The notes: generated by a model from the sequence alone, not told the origin. A DNA stretch of 64,000 nucleotides from Epiperipatus broadwayi (GCA_028023455.1 JAQFVV010006645.1:312001-376000); one strand, 5' to 3'; positions 33,901-46,012 are shown, counted from the stretch's first letter. Numbers and translations: made by a program.

Positions 33901-35450
33901 TGGCGGTAAATCTTGGTTAGTCCCCTAATATTTATTATTTCTTCTTTTATCCGAATGTTCTCCTTTCTGATTATTAAAGTTTTAAAATAAATTAGTTCAT
34001 TTAGTTAACTGTTTAGACGATCTTTAGTTGTAATGTTTAATTCAAAATTATTAAAAATATTTATTTAGTTATCCCACGAAGTTTTTAATGTTCGGGCGAA
34101 TATTACCTCGGCGCGTTGATGCATCTTTATTTCTATCAGAACTACAAGTATTTATATCATTACGGTACCAAATTGCATTTTTCCATGGATCCAATATTTT
34201 ATATTTATTTCTCTGTAAACTATTTTTTTTTTCTTCTTCTTCAGGCAAGTAATTTCCTTGGTAATTTCACTTTTATTCATTATTATTTTATATACGACAT
34301 TTTTGATCTTTAACTATTTCTAGAGTAATTGCTCAGGTCATCTTAAAGAAAGTAATTCATAAAATTCTTTTTGTCCATTTATTTTTACATGAATAATATT
34401 TATTTTTATTTTTCATTATATTCATTAACTTTGCGCACAATGTCCTTTCATTAATTTTACATGCACTAAAGCAGTTTTCATAGTAATACGCTATACAAAC
34501 TATATCAATGAACAACGTTAACATTTTTGAAATATTACAAAATTTATAACTTGGTTTTAAGAATCCATCCATTTTTTATTGAAAATTCAGATTATATTTT
34601 AATAGAATCCACTGGCAGGTAACTGTGGAGTTAGTGAAACATTATTATGAGAACTTTTTTTTAAAATTTTATTCTTAGATTCGCTTCGAAAGATTTTAAA
34701 ATGTTAGTTAGTTTCTTTCAAAGATATTTATTAAAAATTCTAATAAAATTGACTAATAATTGAAGAAAGAAAGAAATTTTAAAGAGCTTAAAATTTTACC
34801 TCTGCTCTGGAGTCAACACATTTTTGTTCTCCTAGTTTATACAATTAATTGGCGCGATTTCTCTTGTCTGCCAAAATCTATCTTTTTATTGGTCAATCCC
34901 TACTTTGGTTTGTAAGACATTTTCTAAAGTTTTAAAATTGTGACGTAATAGACTTAAATATTAACCTATTATTATTTTTAAATTAATTATTATCTATTAC
35001 AATTTAATTACTTTTAAAATAATTTTGAAACAATAACTAATAAAGATGTATAATCTTATTTTTTATTATAATGTGTGACAATTCCATCCAGTTCTATAAT
35101 ATACTATTTAAATATTTTAATTATTTGTATTAATTTAAACTGGTGCTTATACATAAAATATTCCAGACAGTCACATAGACATTTCCGGTGTTTAGTCTAG
35201 TTTTATCTGTATTAATAAATTTGCTACTTATATCATTTAAAATGATTATATAAAATTTTGAAAAATAATTTAGAAAAATATAGAACTAGATGCAATCCTC
35301 ACCATCACAATACTTATTATTAAACATATTACATTAACCCTTTATTGCTTATTTATAATTTATATTATTAAATACTATATAATATTAATTTCAAAATTTT
35401 TTTAGCAATTGACCATTTATAACCATCATTGACTTATAGAAAAGGGCACA
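30933..35450 (-). repeat. 3' LTR (element on minus strand)
   Basis: 4518 bp, ending on the minus strand at or close to GGTCA (30933) and starting TGTGCCC (35450). The TG...CA ends are those of an LTR, but the inner/outer boundary at the low-coordinate side is uncertain by about 10 bp. Here the LTR copies diverge (GGTCATAATATA against GGTTATATAGAT). It contains no pol-like sequence. Confidence 0.9.
34357..34572 (-). other. 71-codon ORF conserved in the 3' LTR
   Basis: The frame begins MDGFLKPSYKFCNISK and has six Cys. The same protein is encoded at 41893-42108 in the other LTR despite three nucleotide differences, all synonymous. Because LTRs are copied from one template, conservation does not prove function. 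I recognise no domain. Confidence 0.3.
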
Positions 35451-35454
35451 ATAA

Positions 35455-35465
35455 CCTCCTCCTTC
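35455..35465 (-). promoter_or_regulatory. Polypurine tract
   Basis: GAAGGAGGAGG on the minus strand, four bases upstream of the TGTGCCC start of the 3' LTR. Serves as the plus-strand DNA primer in reverse transcription. Position and composition fit the family. Confidence 0.8.
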
Positions 35466-35638
35466 GAAATAAAAATTTTTAAATTAATGTCCATTTCATT
35501 CATTGATATTCAATTTCTGTATCACGTACCATGCTTGAATTCAACCTTATATTACTAAATACAAATTATACTGCTTTTAATACAAATTCAAATATTATTC
35601 AACTATTATACACAAAGTTTTATTTAATATCTAAAATT

Positions 35639-35809
35639 CTATACTTCTGATGGGTATGGGATCAAGCTTCTAGCGTTGTATGTCCCTTTTTCCCCCTCTG
35701 GTGTACTCAATATAAAAGCATTCTCCCCTACCTTGCTACAAATTTTATAAGGTCCCTCATATAGTTCAAGGAATTTCCTAAACTGATTTCTTTGCAGGTT
35801 GCTAACATT
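35639..35809 (-). pseudogene. Integrase C-terminal GPY/F module, remnant
   Basis: A 56-codon minus-strand frame, open after a stop at 35812-35810, reading FLELYEGPYKICSKVGENAF, then TYNARSLIPY, then a stop (35641-35639). This is the GPY/F module that ends Ty3/gypsy integrases, followed as usual within about 200 bp by the polypurine tract. Nothing of the integrase core or zinc finger is left upstream. The gag-like ORF ends 86 bp away, so the deletion that removed pol must have its end near 35810-35895. It identifies the parent lineage of this element. Confidence 0.8.
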
Positions 35810-35895
35810 TTAAAATTTATATTTGTTTTGTAAAAAATATGGTTATAATATATTATTAAATACACATCTTATTTAGGAATTATTTGTCTTAATTA

Positions 35896-37551
35896 TTAGG
35901 TATTTTCTTTTCTAAATCTAAACTTTAATTCTCTCTCGCCTTCCTTAAGTCTCACCTTAGCTTTTCCTATCTTCTTTCCTTTATTAAGATTATTCTTAAG
36001 AAAATCTGTTATGAATTTCTCGTGCTTTAGATATTTAAGTCTTACTTTTATCTTGCTTAAATCTCTATTCCTATTAAATTTTTCTCTTATAAATTCACCA
36101 TTAGGTATCAAGTTCCTAATTCCTTTAAACAATATTTCTTTAGAAATATCAAATTGTAAATGAATATTTCTATCATTAACACTACATTTAGATATCACCT
36201 CTTGCATTTTATTTTTAAATTTATTACTACTTTTATCAATAATTTTTGGTAACTCATGTTCCAACAACTTTAAATACTTTTGCTCTGAAGAGTTTGATTT
36301 TATCTTTGTAAATTTACCAAATCTTTTATCATCAATATAATATTTTTTAAAACTATTAATTTGATCTATAGTTCTTTCACCAACTAATCTTTCATAGGAT
36401 TTACTCACTCCTATCATTTCATTAGTCAATTTAAAATACTCTTTGGGATTTTTCAGTATTCTTTTATATAATTCATTACTACTATTAATTATTTCAATAG
36501 ATTTTTTATGAATCTCTTTTTCTTCATAAATCATTTCATTATCTATAATAGTTTTTTCAATAAATAACTTGGTTTCTTTACTGGCTAATTTAATATAAGA
36601 CTCATCTTTTCTTAACTCATTATCTGCTATCTTAACAAATGATACATCATTATATCTATCTTTATCTCCTAATTTAACAAAATCTATGTTTTCTGCTGTC
36701 AAATTACTACAGAAGTTAATATCTTTATTAACTATCTCAATGAATTGTGGATTTTCTTCATCTACAGTCTCTACAATTTCTTTGTCATCTACCACATTTT
36801 CACTAATTAAATTAATAGATTCTTGATTCTTTTCCAAATCTGTATTAATTATTTCAACATATTGATTACTTATTTTAGTCTGAATTACCTCTTCCTTAAT
36901 AATTCTAATTTCTTCATTAATATGATTTATATTACTCTTTACTTCATAGATTTCACTTTTTACACTTAAATTATAACTCTCTATTTTCTGATCTAACTTA
37001 CTATTATTTAGTTGACATCGGACAATAGATTCTTCTATTTGCTTACTTAAACCTCTGATAGTCAACTCGGAAAACTCCTCAAATCTATTCTTTAATAACT
37101 CTTGATTTTTGTACTCTATATTCTCTACCTCATGTTTTAAGGATTCAAAGGTCCTTTCGTTATTATCTAGTCTTATTTCTATCTGATTAAATTTATCTTG
37201 TACTTCTCCCATAAGGTCCTCTACCTTCTGGCAGGTCTCCTTAAATTTTACCTCTAGATTTTCATTGGTTTTATTCAAGCTTTCATTAAGAATATCTAAG
37301 TTTACCCTATTATCTTCTATATTCTTATTTATACTGTCATGAAGATTTTTAAACTTTATATCACTATCTTCTTTAAGATTTTTAAACTTTATATCACTAT
37401 CTTCTTTATTTTTATTTATACTGTCCTGAAGATTTTTAAACTTTATATCACTATCTTTTTTATTACTGTCATTACTTTCTTGAAGATTTTTAAACTTTAT
37501 ATCACTATCTTTTTTATTACTGTCATTACTTTCCTGAAGATTTTTAAACAT
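35896..37551 (-). CDS. Gag-like coiled-coil protein of the LTR element
   Basis: A 551-codon frame, far the longest in the window. Residues 1-80 contain tandem ~18-residue repeats (FKNLQESNDSNKKDSDIK and variants, coded by 54-bp DNA repeats). Residues about 80-250 are a long charged coiled coil (for example ESLNKTNENLEVKFKETCQK). Then follows an acidic stretch and a Lys/Arg-rich tail (last 110 residues, ending KFRFRKENT). No CCHC zinc knuckle and no protease or RT motif is present. A gag role (particle assembly, RNA binding through the basic tail) is inferred from its place behind the primer site. The start at 37551 is preceded in frame by IFQ and a TAA, so the reading frame may once have begun at 37794. 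Confidence 0.6.
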   Translation of the reverse strand: MFKNLQESNDSNKKDSDIKFKNLQESNDSNKKDSDIKFKNLQDSINKNKEDSDIKFKNLKEDSDIKFKNLHDSINKNIEDNRVNLDILNESLNKTNENLEVKFKETCQKVEDLMGEVQDKFNQIEIRLDNNERTFESLKHEVENIEYKNQELLKNRFEEFSELTIRGLSKQIEESIVRCQLNNSKLDQKIESYNLSVKSEIYEVKSNINHINEEIRIIKEEVIQTKISNQYVEIINTDLEKNQESINLISENVVDDKEIVETVDEENPQFIEIVNKDINFCSNLTAENIDFVKLGDKDRYNDVSFVKIADNELRKDESYIKLASKETKLFIEKTIIDNEMIYEEKEIHKKSIEIINSSNELYKRILKNPKEYFKLTNEMIGVSKSYERLVGERTIDQINSFKKYYIDDKRFGKFTKIKSNSSEQKYLKLLEHELPKIIDKSSNKFKNKMQEVISKCSVNDRNIHLQFDISKEILFKGIRNLIPNGEFIREKFNRNRDLSKIKVRLKYLKHEKFITDFLKNNLNKGKKIGKAKVRLKEGERELKFRFRKENT

Positions 37552-37560
37552 TTGGAATAT

Positions 37561-37794
37561 TTAAGCCATTAAAATACTATCTGATTCCTTTTCAGGCGCT
37601 TTTACTTTCTCTCCTTCTATTTCACTTTTCACCATCTCTTTTTCCCCTTCTTCCTTTTTACTCTCTACCTCGTGAGTATCATCTACCAACATTTCCCTTT
37701 CACTTAAGTTCTCACATTCTCCTTCCTCTGTACAACCATCGTCAAGCATAGACTTAGACAGTTCCATTTCTACATTACTATCTTGGTTATCCAT
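37561..37794 (-). CDS. Acidic 77-codon ORF upstream of, and in frame with, the gag-like ORF
   Basis: Starts MDNQDSNVEMELSKSMLDD and is very rich in Glu/Asp. It ends at TAA (37563-37561), only three codons before the ATG of the 551-codon frame and in the same frame. The two were probably one protein of about 630 residues. The stop could be a recent nonsense mutation, a readthrough site, or the two could be separate products. The next bases after TAA are ATA, which is not a known strong readthrough context, so mutation is my preferred reading. Confidence 0.55.
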   Translation of the reverse strand: MDNQDSNVEMELSKSMLDDGCTEEGECENLSEREMLVDDTHEVESKKEEGEKEMVKSEIEGEKVKAPEKESDSILMA

Positions 37795-38442
37795 ATTTTT
37801 TTTTATTTAATAATAATAATAATATTGTTTTTCAAAATCTAGTATTTCTAATATATTTCTATTTAATTTCATAAATAAGTTCCCTACCAGCTTCTTCTAT
37901 TTCCATACAATCATCACCTCCAATAATTATAGACAGTGTCTCCTACTCCCTACAATATTTCATCTTAAACAATAATAACAACAATAATAATTCAAAATCA
38001 TGTGTCACAACATCATCCTCTACATGCATGATTCACAGATATTTTTGCACATTTTAAAACATTTCAAATATCTTTTCAATATTTCATTAATTGATATGGT
38101 CATAATAAACATCCAAATAATCATTAGCCACTTATGCGTATTTCAAAAAATTTTTATTTGCCAAGTCTTTATAATAATGTAGTATTATACTTTTAAATAA
38201 TCAGATCATCCACCACTTAGAATTGCAATTGTTTGAATCATAAACACTTAGCTCTATAATATTTAAATCTTAAATAACCATTACTATTTTAAAATATTAA
38301 ATCATCACATTACTGTTGATTGAATATGATGCCCCCGCTAACACATCTCAAGCTCCTAAAGTTGGCACGTCATAATCTACTTAATTAACCTTCCCATTCT
38401 ATGTAAGTCTATTATACTCTCCCCATTTTAATACTCGAACCA

Positions 38443-38459
38443 ACACGTTGTCGGCGCCA
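38443..38459 (-). promoter_or_regulatory. tRNA primer-binding site
   Basis: TGGCGCCGACAACGTGT on the minus strand, 12 bp inside the apparent 5' LTR end. It starts with TGG, complementary to the CCA of a tRNA. TGGCGCC is a common beginning of gypsy primer sites. The priming tRNA cannot be named without a tRNA set for this genome. Confidence 0.7.
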
Positions 38460-38471
38460 AAATTATCTATA

Positions 38472-41400
38472 TAACCTTTCTATTCAGTATTGGGCCCCTA
38501 AATTTGGGCCATCACAATCTGCCCTTTACTTATGTTGTGTAACTACGTACACCTCGAGCCCACCACGTACGCCACAATCTACCCTTTCACCCTACGTGTA
38601 TTTACGTGTATACGTGTACTCCACTTCTCCCAAAATAAATAATATAATATAGTGAAAATCGCCTCCCCGGGTTCTAGCTCTAATAATTAATGAGATATTC
38701 AATTAAATGTGTTACTAGCTCAGGTTTCTTAAAAAATTAACTTAGGTTCTGTTTTAGACTAACTCAAATAACTATTCTATAATTCATGAGATTAGAAGTG
38801 GAAATAAGGTGACAAAGTAGATTGCATTGAGATAATATCCCATAGGATACCACCTCAATGGCATAAGAACACTATCCCCCCTTTTTACTACTATTACATA
38901 TAATAACTACATAGTATTCTTATGACTTCTGCAACTTCTAATCACTAAACTCATTTAACAATTAAAGTATTAATCTTTTATCTATCATAACAATAATAGT
39001 AATTATCTAGCTCAGATAAAATAATCTCAGGTTCTTAAATTTATTCAATGTTAAATTAAAATAAAGTAGCAAAATATGATAAGGGATTTTGTGTCATAAT
39101 TTACTACTCTGAAGTTAGATTAATAATAAAACAATAAGAATAATAATCACAATCTTCATTGTTTAATCCAACTAGTACGGCTTTTCTTTTATCGCAAATT
39201 TATAACCATAATAAATTAGTTAATAATTCAATATCCTCCCTTTGTTTATCTTTTTCCTTACGTAATAAAATAATTAGTAAGTGGCAGTGTTTAGATAATC
39301 TGATAAATGAAGCAAGTGGCAACTAATAGCATACAATTTAGCAAATTATTATGACAATGGATTTATGACCAATAATGCAATGCAATTTCATAATTATTCA
39401 ATTACAAAACATCAATAAATAATTAAGATTAAATATACTTTTCTATTTATATTTTGTGCAAACAATTATATACTTAGTTTAATGACTGTAAACATATCCT
39501 ATGAATTCATGCAATGATGTAGAGAAAACAAAACTCAGACACAAGTTTTAATAACAAATTTTAGAATTTTATTAACAACAATCAAAATTAAGATAAAACA
39601 AACAAATCTATTTACATTTATTTACAAGGGATATCCTCCTTTCTTTTAACACTACAAAAGTTAAATTATACATTTTTAGATTTCTTTTATAGTTAATTTA
39701 AATTATTATACTTTTATAAGTTATTTATTTATTTCTCATTAAGTTTATTATATTACTTAGTTTAACTATTTTATGGGTAATACTATTCTTTACCTTTTAA
39801 TATTAACATTACAGTATTATAAGTTATATATGTGGGTAAACATCATTTATAAACATTATAAATTTACAATCAATATGGTTTTTCCTCTTAAAAAAAATAC
39901 ATTTTCTTGTAACTCTCTATAAGTCACTCTGCATATTGTTCAAATATTATTACTACCTATTACGTTTGTTATCTAATGCTCGTAAACTCTAATACATTTT
40001 TTCATAAGCCATACTCATGTATAATGCCATAACACGGGCTTAATTATTTCCTGTTTCAGTTTAACATATATTATAATCATCGAATGTTATTATATTCTTT
40101 AAATATGCAATACTTATATTTTTAAATATAATCAACAATAAGAACACGTTAAATCATTTTTTAATATTTTTGTATATTTCTATTTGGGTATATTTTTATC
40201 AAATTATAGTTCATTTCTTAAAATTAAAATAATTCTCTGACTCCTTCCTTTCTTAGGATATATGCATCTTTTTTCAATAATCATAATCTACTCTTTGTTA
40301 ATACCTAACTATTCTTATTTCAAATAACAGCATGACATACATTCTAAAATATCTATTGTTTCTTTTCAATAGACTTATCAAATAACGATGTAGTTGCAAG
40401 AAATACAGATAAAGATAGCGAAAGATGTATAGGATATTGGGAAGATAGATAAATAACTCATCAAAATATATACTTCAAAATGTATGGAACAGTGTGGATA
40501 GGGCCGACATTCCTTGTCTGATAACCCTGACGATAAGCACGATGTGGCAGCTATTTATTCAGCTTTACCAAACATCTAATAAGATTCACAAGAAAGATAA
40601 AAATAACACTGTCCATGACAACATGTGTAACAGTCGTAGGGCTTTGTTAACTACGCTGATTACCATCTAAAACTACTTATAATTCCATTCCCTGTAGCAT
40701 CCTAGTTTTTTAATACATCATCTTGGTTTCCGAATCTCCATGTACTACCAAGTCACTATCCAAACTATCTCTCAAGATTTTCACTGTATCCAACATCGAT
40801 AAAACTAACTACCTTTTAAAACAATAAACAAAATTCACTAATATAAAAACATTCCCCTATTCTATAAGAACAATTTGCCTTGCTTTATTACACTGTAGGT
40901 TCGACATCTACGTTTTATTAAATAACACTTAAATATCCTAATCGGAAAAATTAACAGAAAATATGACATAACCATTGGTTATATTGAACTATATTAATAA
41001 TACATTAAATGATTATCGTATGCATATTTTTAAAAAATCTAATTACATCTCATAGTGTTTTAGAGTGTTGTTTTTCAAAATGCGTTTTACAATAACTATA
41101 ACAATAAAATTTTGCATTACATTCATTCGATTCACAGCTGATCTAAATAAATAAAACATACATTATATCATTAATAACCATAAAATGTACCAAAATAATC
41201 TTTTACCTTCCTATTAGAGTTCGTAGTGGGTTTCTTTCTCCTCGAGCATCGCAAACATACAAAATTTCCACACACATACAATTTTATTTGAACATTCAAA
41301 ATCAAAAAAAAAAAACATATTATTTTATATAATGTTATATTGCAAATTAATGTATTTGTTTCCCTATTGCTATCTAAACTCAATGTTTAACTTAGATTAA

Positions 41401-42989
41401 TAAAGAAAATAATTTAAACCATAATCACATATTTTTCTGGCGGTAAATCTTGGTTAGTCCCCTAATATTTATTATTTCTTCTTTTATCCGAATGTTCTCC
41501 TTTCTGATTATTAAAGTTTTAAAATAAATTAGTTCATTTAGTTAACTGTTTAGACGATCTTTAGTTGTAATTTTTAATTCAAAATTATTAAAAAATATTT
41601 ATTTAGTTATCCCACGAAGTTTTTTAATGTTCGGGCGAATATTACCTCGGCGCATTGATGCATCTTTATTTCTAGCAGAACTACAAGTATTTATATCATT
41701 ACGGTACCAAATTGCATTTTTCCATGGATCCAATATTTTATATTTATTTCTCTGTAAACTATTTTTTTCTTCTTCTTCAGGCAAGTAATTTCCTTGGTAA
41801 TTTCACTTTTATTCATTATTATTTTATATACGACATTTTTGATCTTTAACTATTTCTAGAGTAATTGCTCAGGTCATCTTAAAGAAAGCAATTCATAAAA
41901 TTCTTTTTGTCCATTTATTTTTACACGAATAATATTTATTTTTATTTTTCATTATATTCATTAACTTTGCGCACAATGTCCTTTCATTAATTTTACACGC
42001 ACTAAAGCAGTTTTCATAGTAATATGCTATACAAACTATATCAATGAACAACGTTAACATTTTTGAAATATTACAAAATTTATAACTTGGTTTTAAGAAT
42101 CCATCCATTTTTTATTGAAAATTCAGATTATATTTTAATAGAATCCACTGGCAGGTAACTGTGGAGTTAGTGAAACATTATTATGAGAACTTTTTTTTTT
42201 AAAATTTTATTCTTAGATTCGCTTCGAAAGATTTTAAAATGTTAGTTAGTTTCTTTCAAAGATATTTATTAAAAATTCTAATAAAATTGACTAATAATTG
42301 AAGAAAGAAAGAAATTTTTAAAGAGCTTAAAATTTTACCTCTGCTCTGGAGTCAACACATTTTTGTTCTCCTAGTTTATACAATTAATTGGCGCGATTTC
42401 TCTTGTCTGCCAAAATCTATCTTTTTATTGGTCAATTCCTACTTTGGTTTGTAAACATTTTCTAAAGTTTTAAAATTGTGATGTAATAGACTTAAATATT
42501 AACCTATTATTATTTTTAAATTAATTATTATCTATTACAATTTAATTACTTTTAAAATAATTTTGAAACAATAATTAATAAAGATGTATAATCTTATTTT
42601 TTTATTATAATGTGTGACAATTCCATCCAGTTCTATAATATACTATTTAAATATTTTAATTATTTGTATTAATTTAAACTGGTGCTTATACATAAAATAT
42701 TCCAGACAGTCACATAGACATTTCCGGTGTTTAGTCTAGTTTTATCTGTATTAATAAATTTGCTACTTATATCATTTAAAATGATTATATAAAATTTTGA
42801 AAAATAATTTAGAAAAATATAGAACTAGATGCAATCCCCACCATCACAATACTTATTATTAAACATATTACATTAACCCTTTATTGCTTATTTATAATTT
42901 ATAATATTAAATACTATATAATATTAATTTTAAAATTTTTTTAGCAATTGACCATTTATAACCATCATTGACCTATAGAAAAGGGCACA
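38472..42989 (-). repeat. 5' LTR (element on minus strand)
   Basis: Direct partner of the repeat at 30933-35450. Small length changes in homopolymers (for example the T-run near 41762 and A-run near 41310) and scattered transitions, many at CpG, are the main differences. The promoter should lie here, but I could not identify a TATA box with confidence among the many A/T runs. Confidence 0.9.
41893..42108 (-). other. 71-codon ORF conserved in the 5' LTR
   Basis: Counterpart of 34357-34572, identical protein. The three differences between copies (TCG/TCA, GCG/GCA, GCA/GCG) are all at CpG sites, so CpG decay explains them without invoking selection. Confidence 0.3.
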
Positions 42990-45391
42990 ATATATATATA
43001 ATGTCTGCTTACCTTTAAAAATACCAAAACTGTTCATAAATTGATATGATATTCATACCTGATAGAGATAAATATCTGTATTTAAAAAATAGCATAAGCA
43101 ATTTTAAATTAAGTGTTTTACCAATATATTTGAATTTATCTATGTGTAATAGTAATACCTACAAACTGCTCTGCAAATTTCTTGACAATATTAAGCAATA
43201 CAAAAAAAACCCATTGCCCATAAAATAACATATTCTATACCAAAAATACATAAATGAAATAATAATAAAATGTTACTATATTTAAAAAAAAACCCTTTAG
43301 TTTATTAGTGAAGCTTCTTCAGTGGTGGTGCGAAGTCTCATGTCATTGGCTGTCACATGAATATTTTCTTTAAAACAATAAAGCAGTCACAACTTTCAAT
43401 TTTGGATAGGCAATATAAATTATAAACAAAGAGTCTTAACTAGGACAAGTATAAGTTTGGATCCATTGTGATGATAAACACAGTAGATATATCAGCTAGA
43501 TAAACATATTATATACTGGTGCACAATGCTATGATTAATATAAACTCTGGTGACTGTCTGTAGTTTAATTAATGAATTTTTGATATTTGCATTTATTTTC
43601 CCTTCATTAAATATAACTCTAGAAGCATTAAATTATTAATTTCCTTTGTTTCAATGTGAATATTCTTTCCTTAATCTTCTTTAGAAAATTTACACTTACA
43701 GTAAAGCTCACAAAATATTATAAGACTTATCAAACATTCATTATAATTATTCATAAACTTCCCTCTTTATAGTTTTCATTTTTTTGTAAAGTACATTTGA
43801 TATAATTTCTTTAAAGCATTTTTTTTTTAAAATTCATTTCTCCTTCTCAGCAAATGTGGAGATTAAGAAGACAGCAATTATCTTTTTTTAATATAAAGAA
43901 AATAATAAGTTATTATTCTGTAATAATTTTAAATTTTAGAAGATAGCATTAAGCTTGTAGTATTTTTAAAGTATTTGGGATATTCCATTTATTAAGCCAA
44001 TAGTCAATAACAAAGTCTTTTTTTTAAAAAAGTCAAGATTAGTTTTGAATAATTCATAAATTATCTTCATTTAATTTTAACTTTAAATTTGTAATTCCAA
44101 TAAATAATTACTAACACTATAAGATGAGTTAGTTCAATGTTCAATATAGCTTTCTCAGATAACAAAAACATTTTCACCTGTTGGAGTTCAGAATTTAAAA
44201 TTATTTTTATCTATTGAAAGTTAAATATGAAGCAATACATATTATCTTAGCAAATAATGTTGGTTTGCTTTAGACAGTCTAAAGTAAAAATAAGCATTAA
44301 AAAACTGGATACTTTTCCTTGTTTAGTCATTCATTCTATATTACACAACTCTAAATTAAATTTCTTTACACTTTTCAAAAACAAAATGATTAAATAAAAT
44401 TAAACTAGTTAAATTTGATGATGATCAAGACCCCTGTCAGAGACTATGAGTGAAGCAACCAGAGCTAATGATCCAACCAGGACACAGACTACTTTTTCTT
44501 TATATACTATTCATCAAACAAAAGTTACCTCCTTCATAAATAGTGACACTTTGAAAAAAAAAAACCTTAATTACAGGGAGGAACTTTCCTAATGTTTGCA
44601 TTAGAATTCAAGGTGAAGAGAATGCCAGTTAATTATCTTATCAATTAATAGTATTTAATAAAAAAATTGATTTAATAATTTATTACATTTTAAAACAAAG
44701 TAATACCTTTATTTCACCTTGATTTATTTTCTTTTATCAGAAGTTTAAAATGCAAACTTAATCCTTTATTTGCTAAGTTTATTACATATTTTAATTTTAA
44801 AGATTTAAAAAATAAATTAAATATTTTGATAAGTAAACTTAAGAATTTAAAAATTAATAAGTACACACCTACATACATGCTCATATGTGTATTGGAAATT
44901 AACCTTATTTAAGGTGAACTTATCTTAAAAGTAAATTTAAACTTTTAATTATTAAATATTATTCAATTACTTTGATAATTAACTGAGATATAAATCTTAA
45001 ATGTACTTAATTGAAGTAAATTGATTAACTTGTCAGCAATTAGGTAACTTTTGAATACTAATAATTATAATATTCACTCAACCAACTTTTTTTCTTTCTT
45101 TTAAACCAGTATAAAGTTAAACATTACTTTAACATTGTAAACTTACATTTTATTATATATTACCGAAAATATGCTTAAGCAATTATATAATCTATCAAAT
45201 ACTCTTTGTTAACAATTATTTAGGTTTAAATAAAGAAAATATTCCTTATCAAGTGATATATTATTTGCAGACTAAATAATATGGACTTATTCTTTACTTA
45301 TTAATTTTATTTTATTTTTTAGATGGCTAATTACCATTTAATGCAATATTAAATATTTTTATAAAACTGTGTGCCATAACACAGAGTTACA
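42990..45391. other. AT-rich DNA, no gene
   Basis: Contains chance ORFs, and at 43309-43330 on the minus strand a CTGAAGAAG...AATAAA stretch reminiscent of the retroelement tail motif at 7393 but lacking its second box. Nothing else recognised. Confidence 0.4.

Positions 45392-45453
<62 letters not shown>
45392..45453. repeat. (TA)n microsatellite
   Basis: About 60 bp of almost pure alternating TA, interrupted once. It ends exactly where the truncated RTE LINE begins, so it may mark the integration site. Confidence 0.95.
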
Positions 45454-45456
<3 letters not shown>

Positions 45457-45808
45457 TCTGAATTGTCCAGAATTTTAAATCAAATTATAATAGATATATT
45501 AAAATAAGTAGATGAAGAAATAGAAATTTTTTTAGCAAAGTTATATACCAAATATCTAAGTGATAAAAATGTACCAAATGATTGGAAAAATGCAGTATTA
45601 ATATTTAAAAATGGGGATAAAAAAGATATTAGAAATTTCACACCTATCAGCATTTTATCAATTTTATACAAAATTTTTACCAAGATAATTACAACTCCTC
45701 TACAGAGAACATTGGATTTCAATCAAACAAGAGAACAAACTGGATTTAAAAGTGTTTTTAGTACAGTAGATCATATCCAAATATTGAGAAAAGTTATAGA
45801 AAGGATCA

Positions 45809-46012
45809 ATGCATATGAGTGGGTATGGATTTGTAGATTATGAAATTGCATTTGATACTATAAGCATTTCTTCAGTAATTAAAACATTGAGTAATCAAGG
45901 TATAGATCCAGGATGTTGTCATATTCCAAATAATATTTATAAAAATGCAATAGCAACAATTAGATTACATAATGATACTAGGAAAGTTAATATTGAGAAA
46001 GGTATAAGATAG
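45809..46012 (+). pseudogene. RTE reverse transcriptase palm fragment
   Basis: Open 67-codon piece containing FVDYEIAFDT, which keeps the first catalytic Asp of motif A, and TATIRLHND-like block ATIRLHNDTRKV. The frame closes at IR followed by TAG, where family members have IRQGD, so one CAG to TAG change made the stop. The following FADD motif is in the same region (46123-46146). Confidence 0.8.

Larger units (their letters stand above)
30933..42989 (-). mobile_element. Non-autonomous Ty3/gypsy-type LTR retrotransposon with giant LTRs
   Basis: Two direct repeats of 4518 bp (30933-35450 and 38472-42989) flank a 3.0-kb interior. They differ by only some tens of substitutions and small indels by eye. 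On the minus strand the element starts TGTGCCC (42989). It has a primer-binding-site-like TGGCGCCGACAACGTG just inside the 5' LTR (38459-38444) and a polypurine tract GAAGGAGGAGG just before the 3' LTR (35465-35455). The interior codes for a gag-like coiled-coil protein and the last ~56 residues of a gypsy integrase only. Protease, reverse transcriptase and RNase H are missing. It therefore needs enzymes from a relative. Sizes resemble plant LARD elements. Host target duplication cannot be fixed because both flanks are (TA)n. Confidence 0.9.

Noticed and set aside
34205-34245. Strong polypyrimidine tract followed by CAG, a perfect 3' splice site
   Set aside because: Lies inside both LTRs on the strand opposite to the element, with no exon behind it.
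34116-34313. 65-codon plus-strand frame and, at 41171-41383 and 41599-41784, minus-strand frames in the LTRs
   Set aside because: Not preserved in the other LTR because homopolymer length differs; no domain.
37339-37572. Plus-strand frame of repeated FKLYITIFF units
   Set aside because: Shadow of the 54-bp repeats of the minus-strand gag-like ORF.
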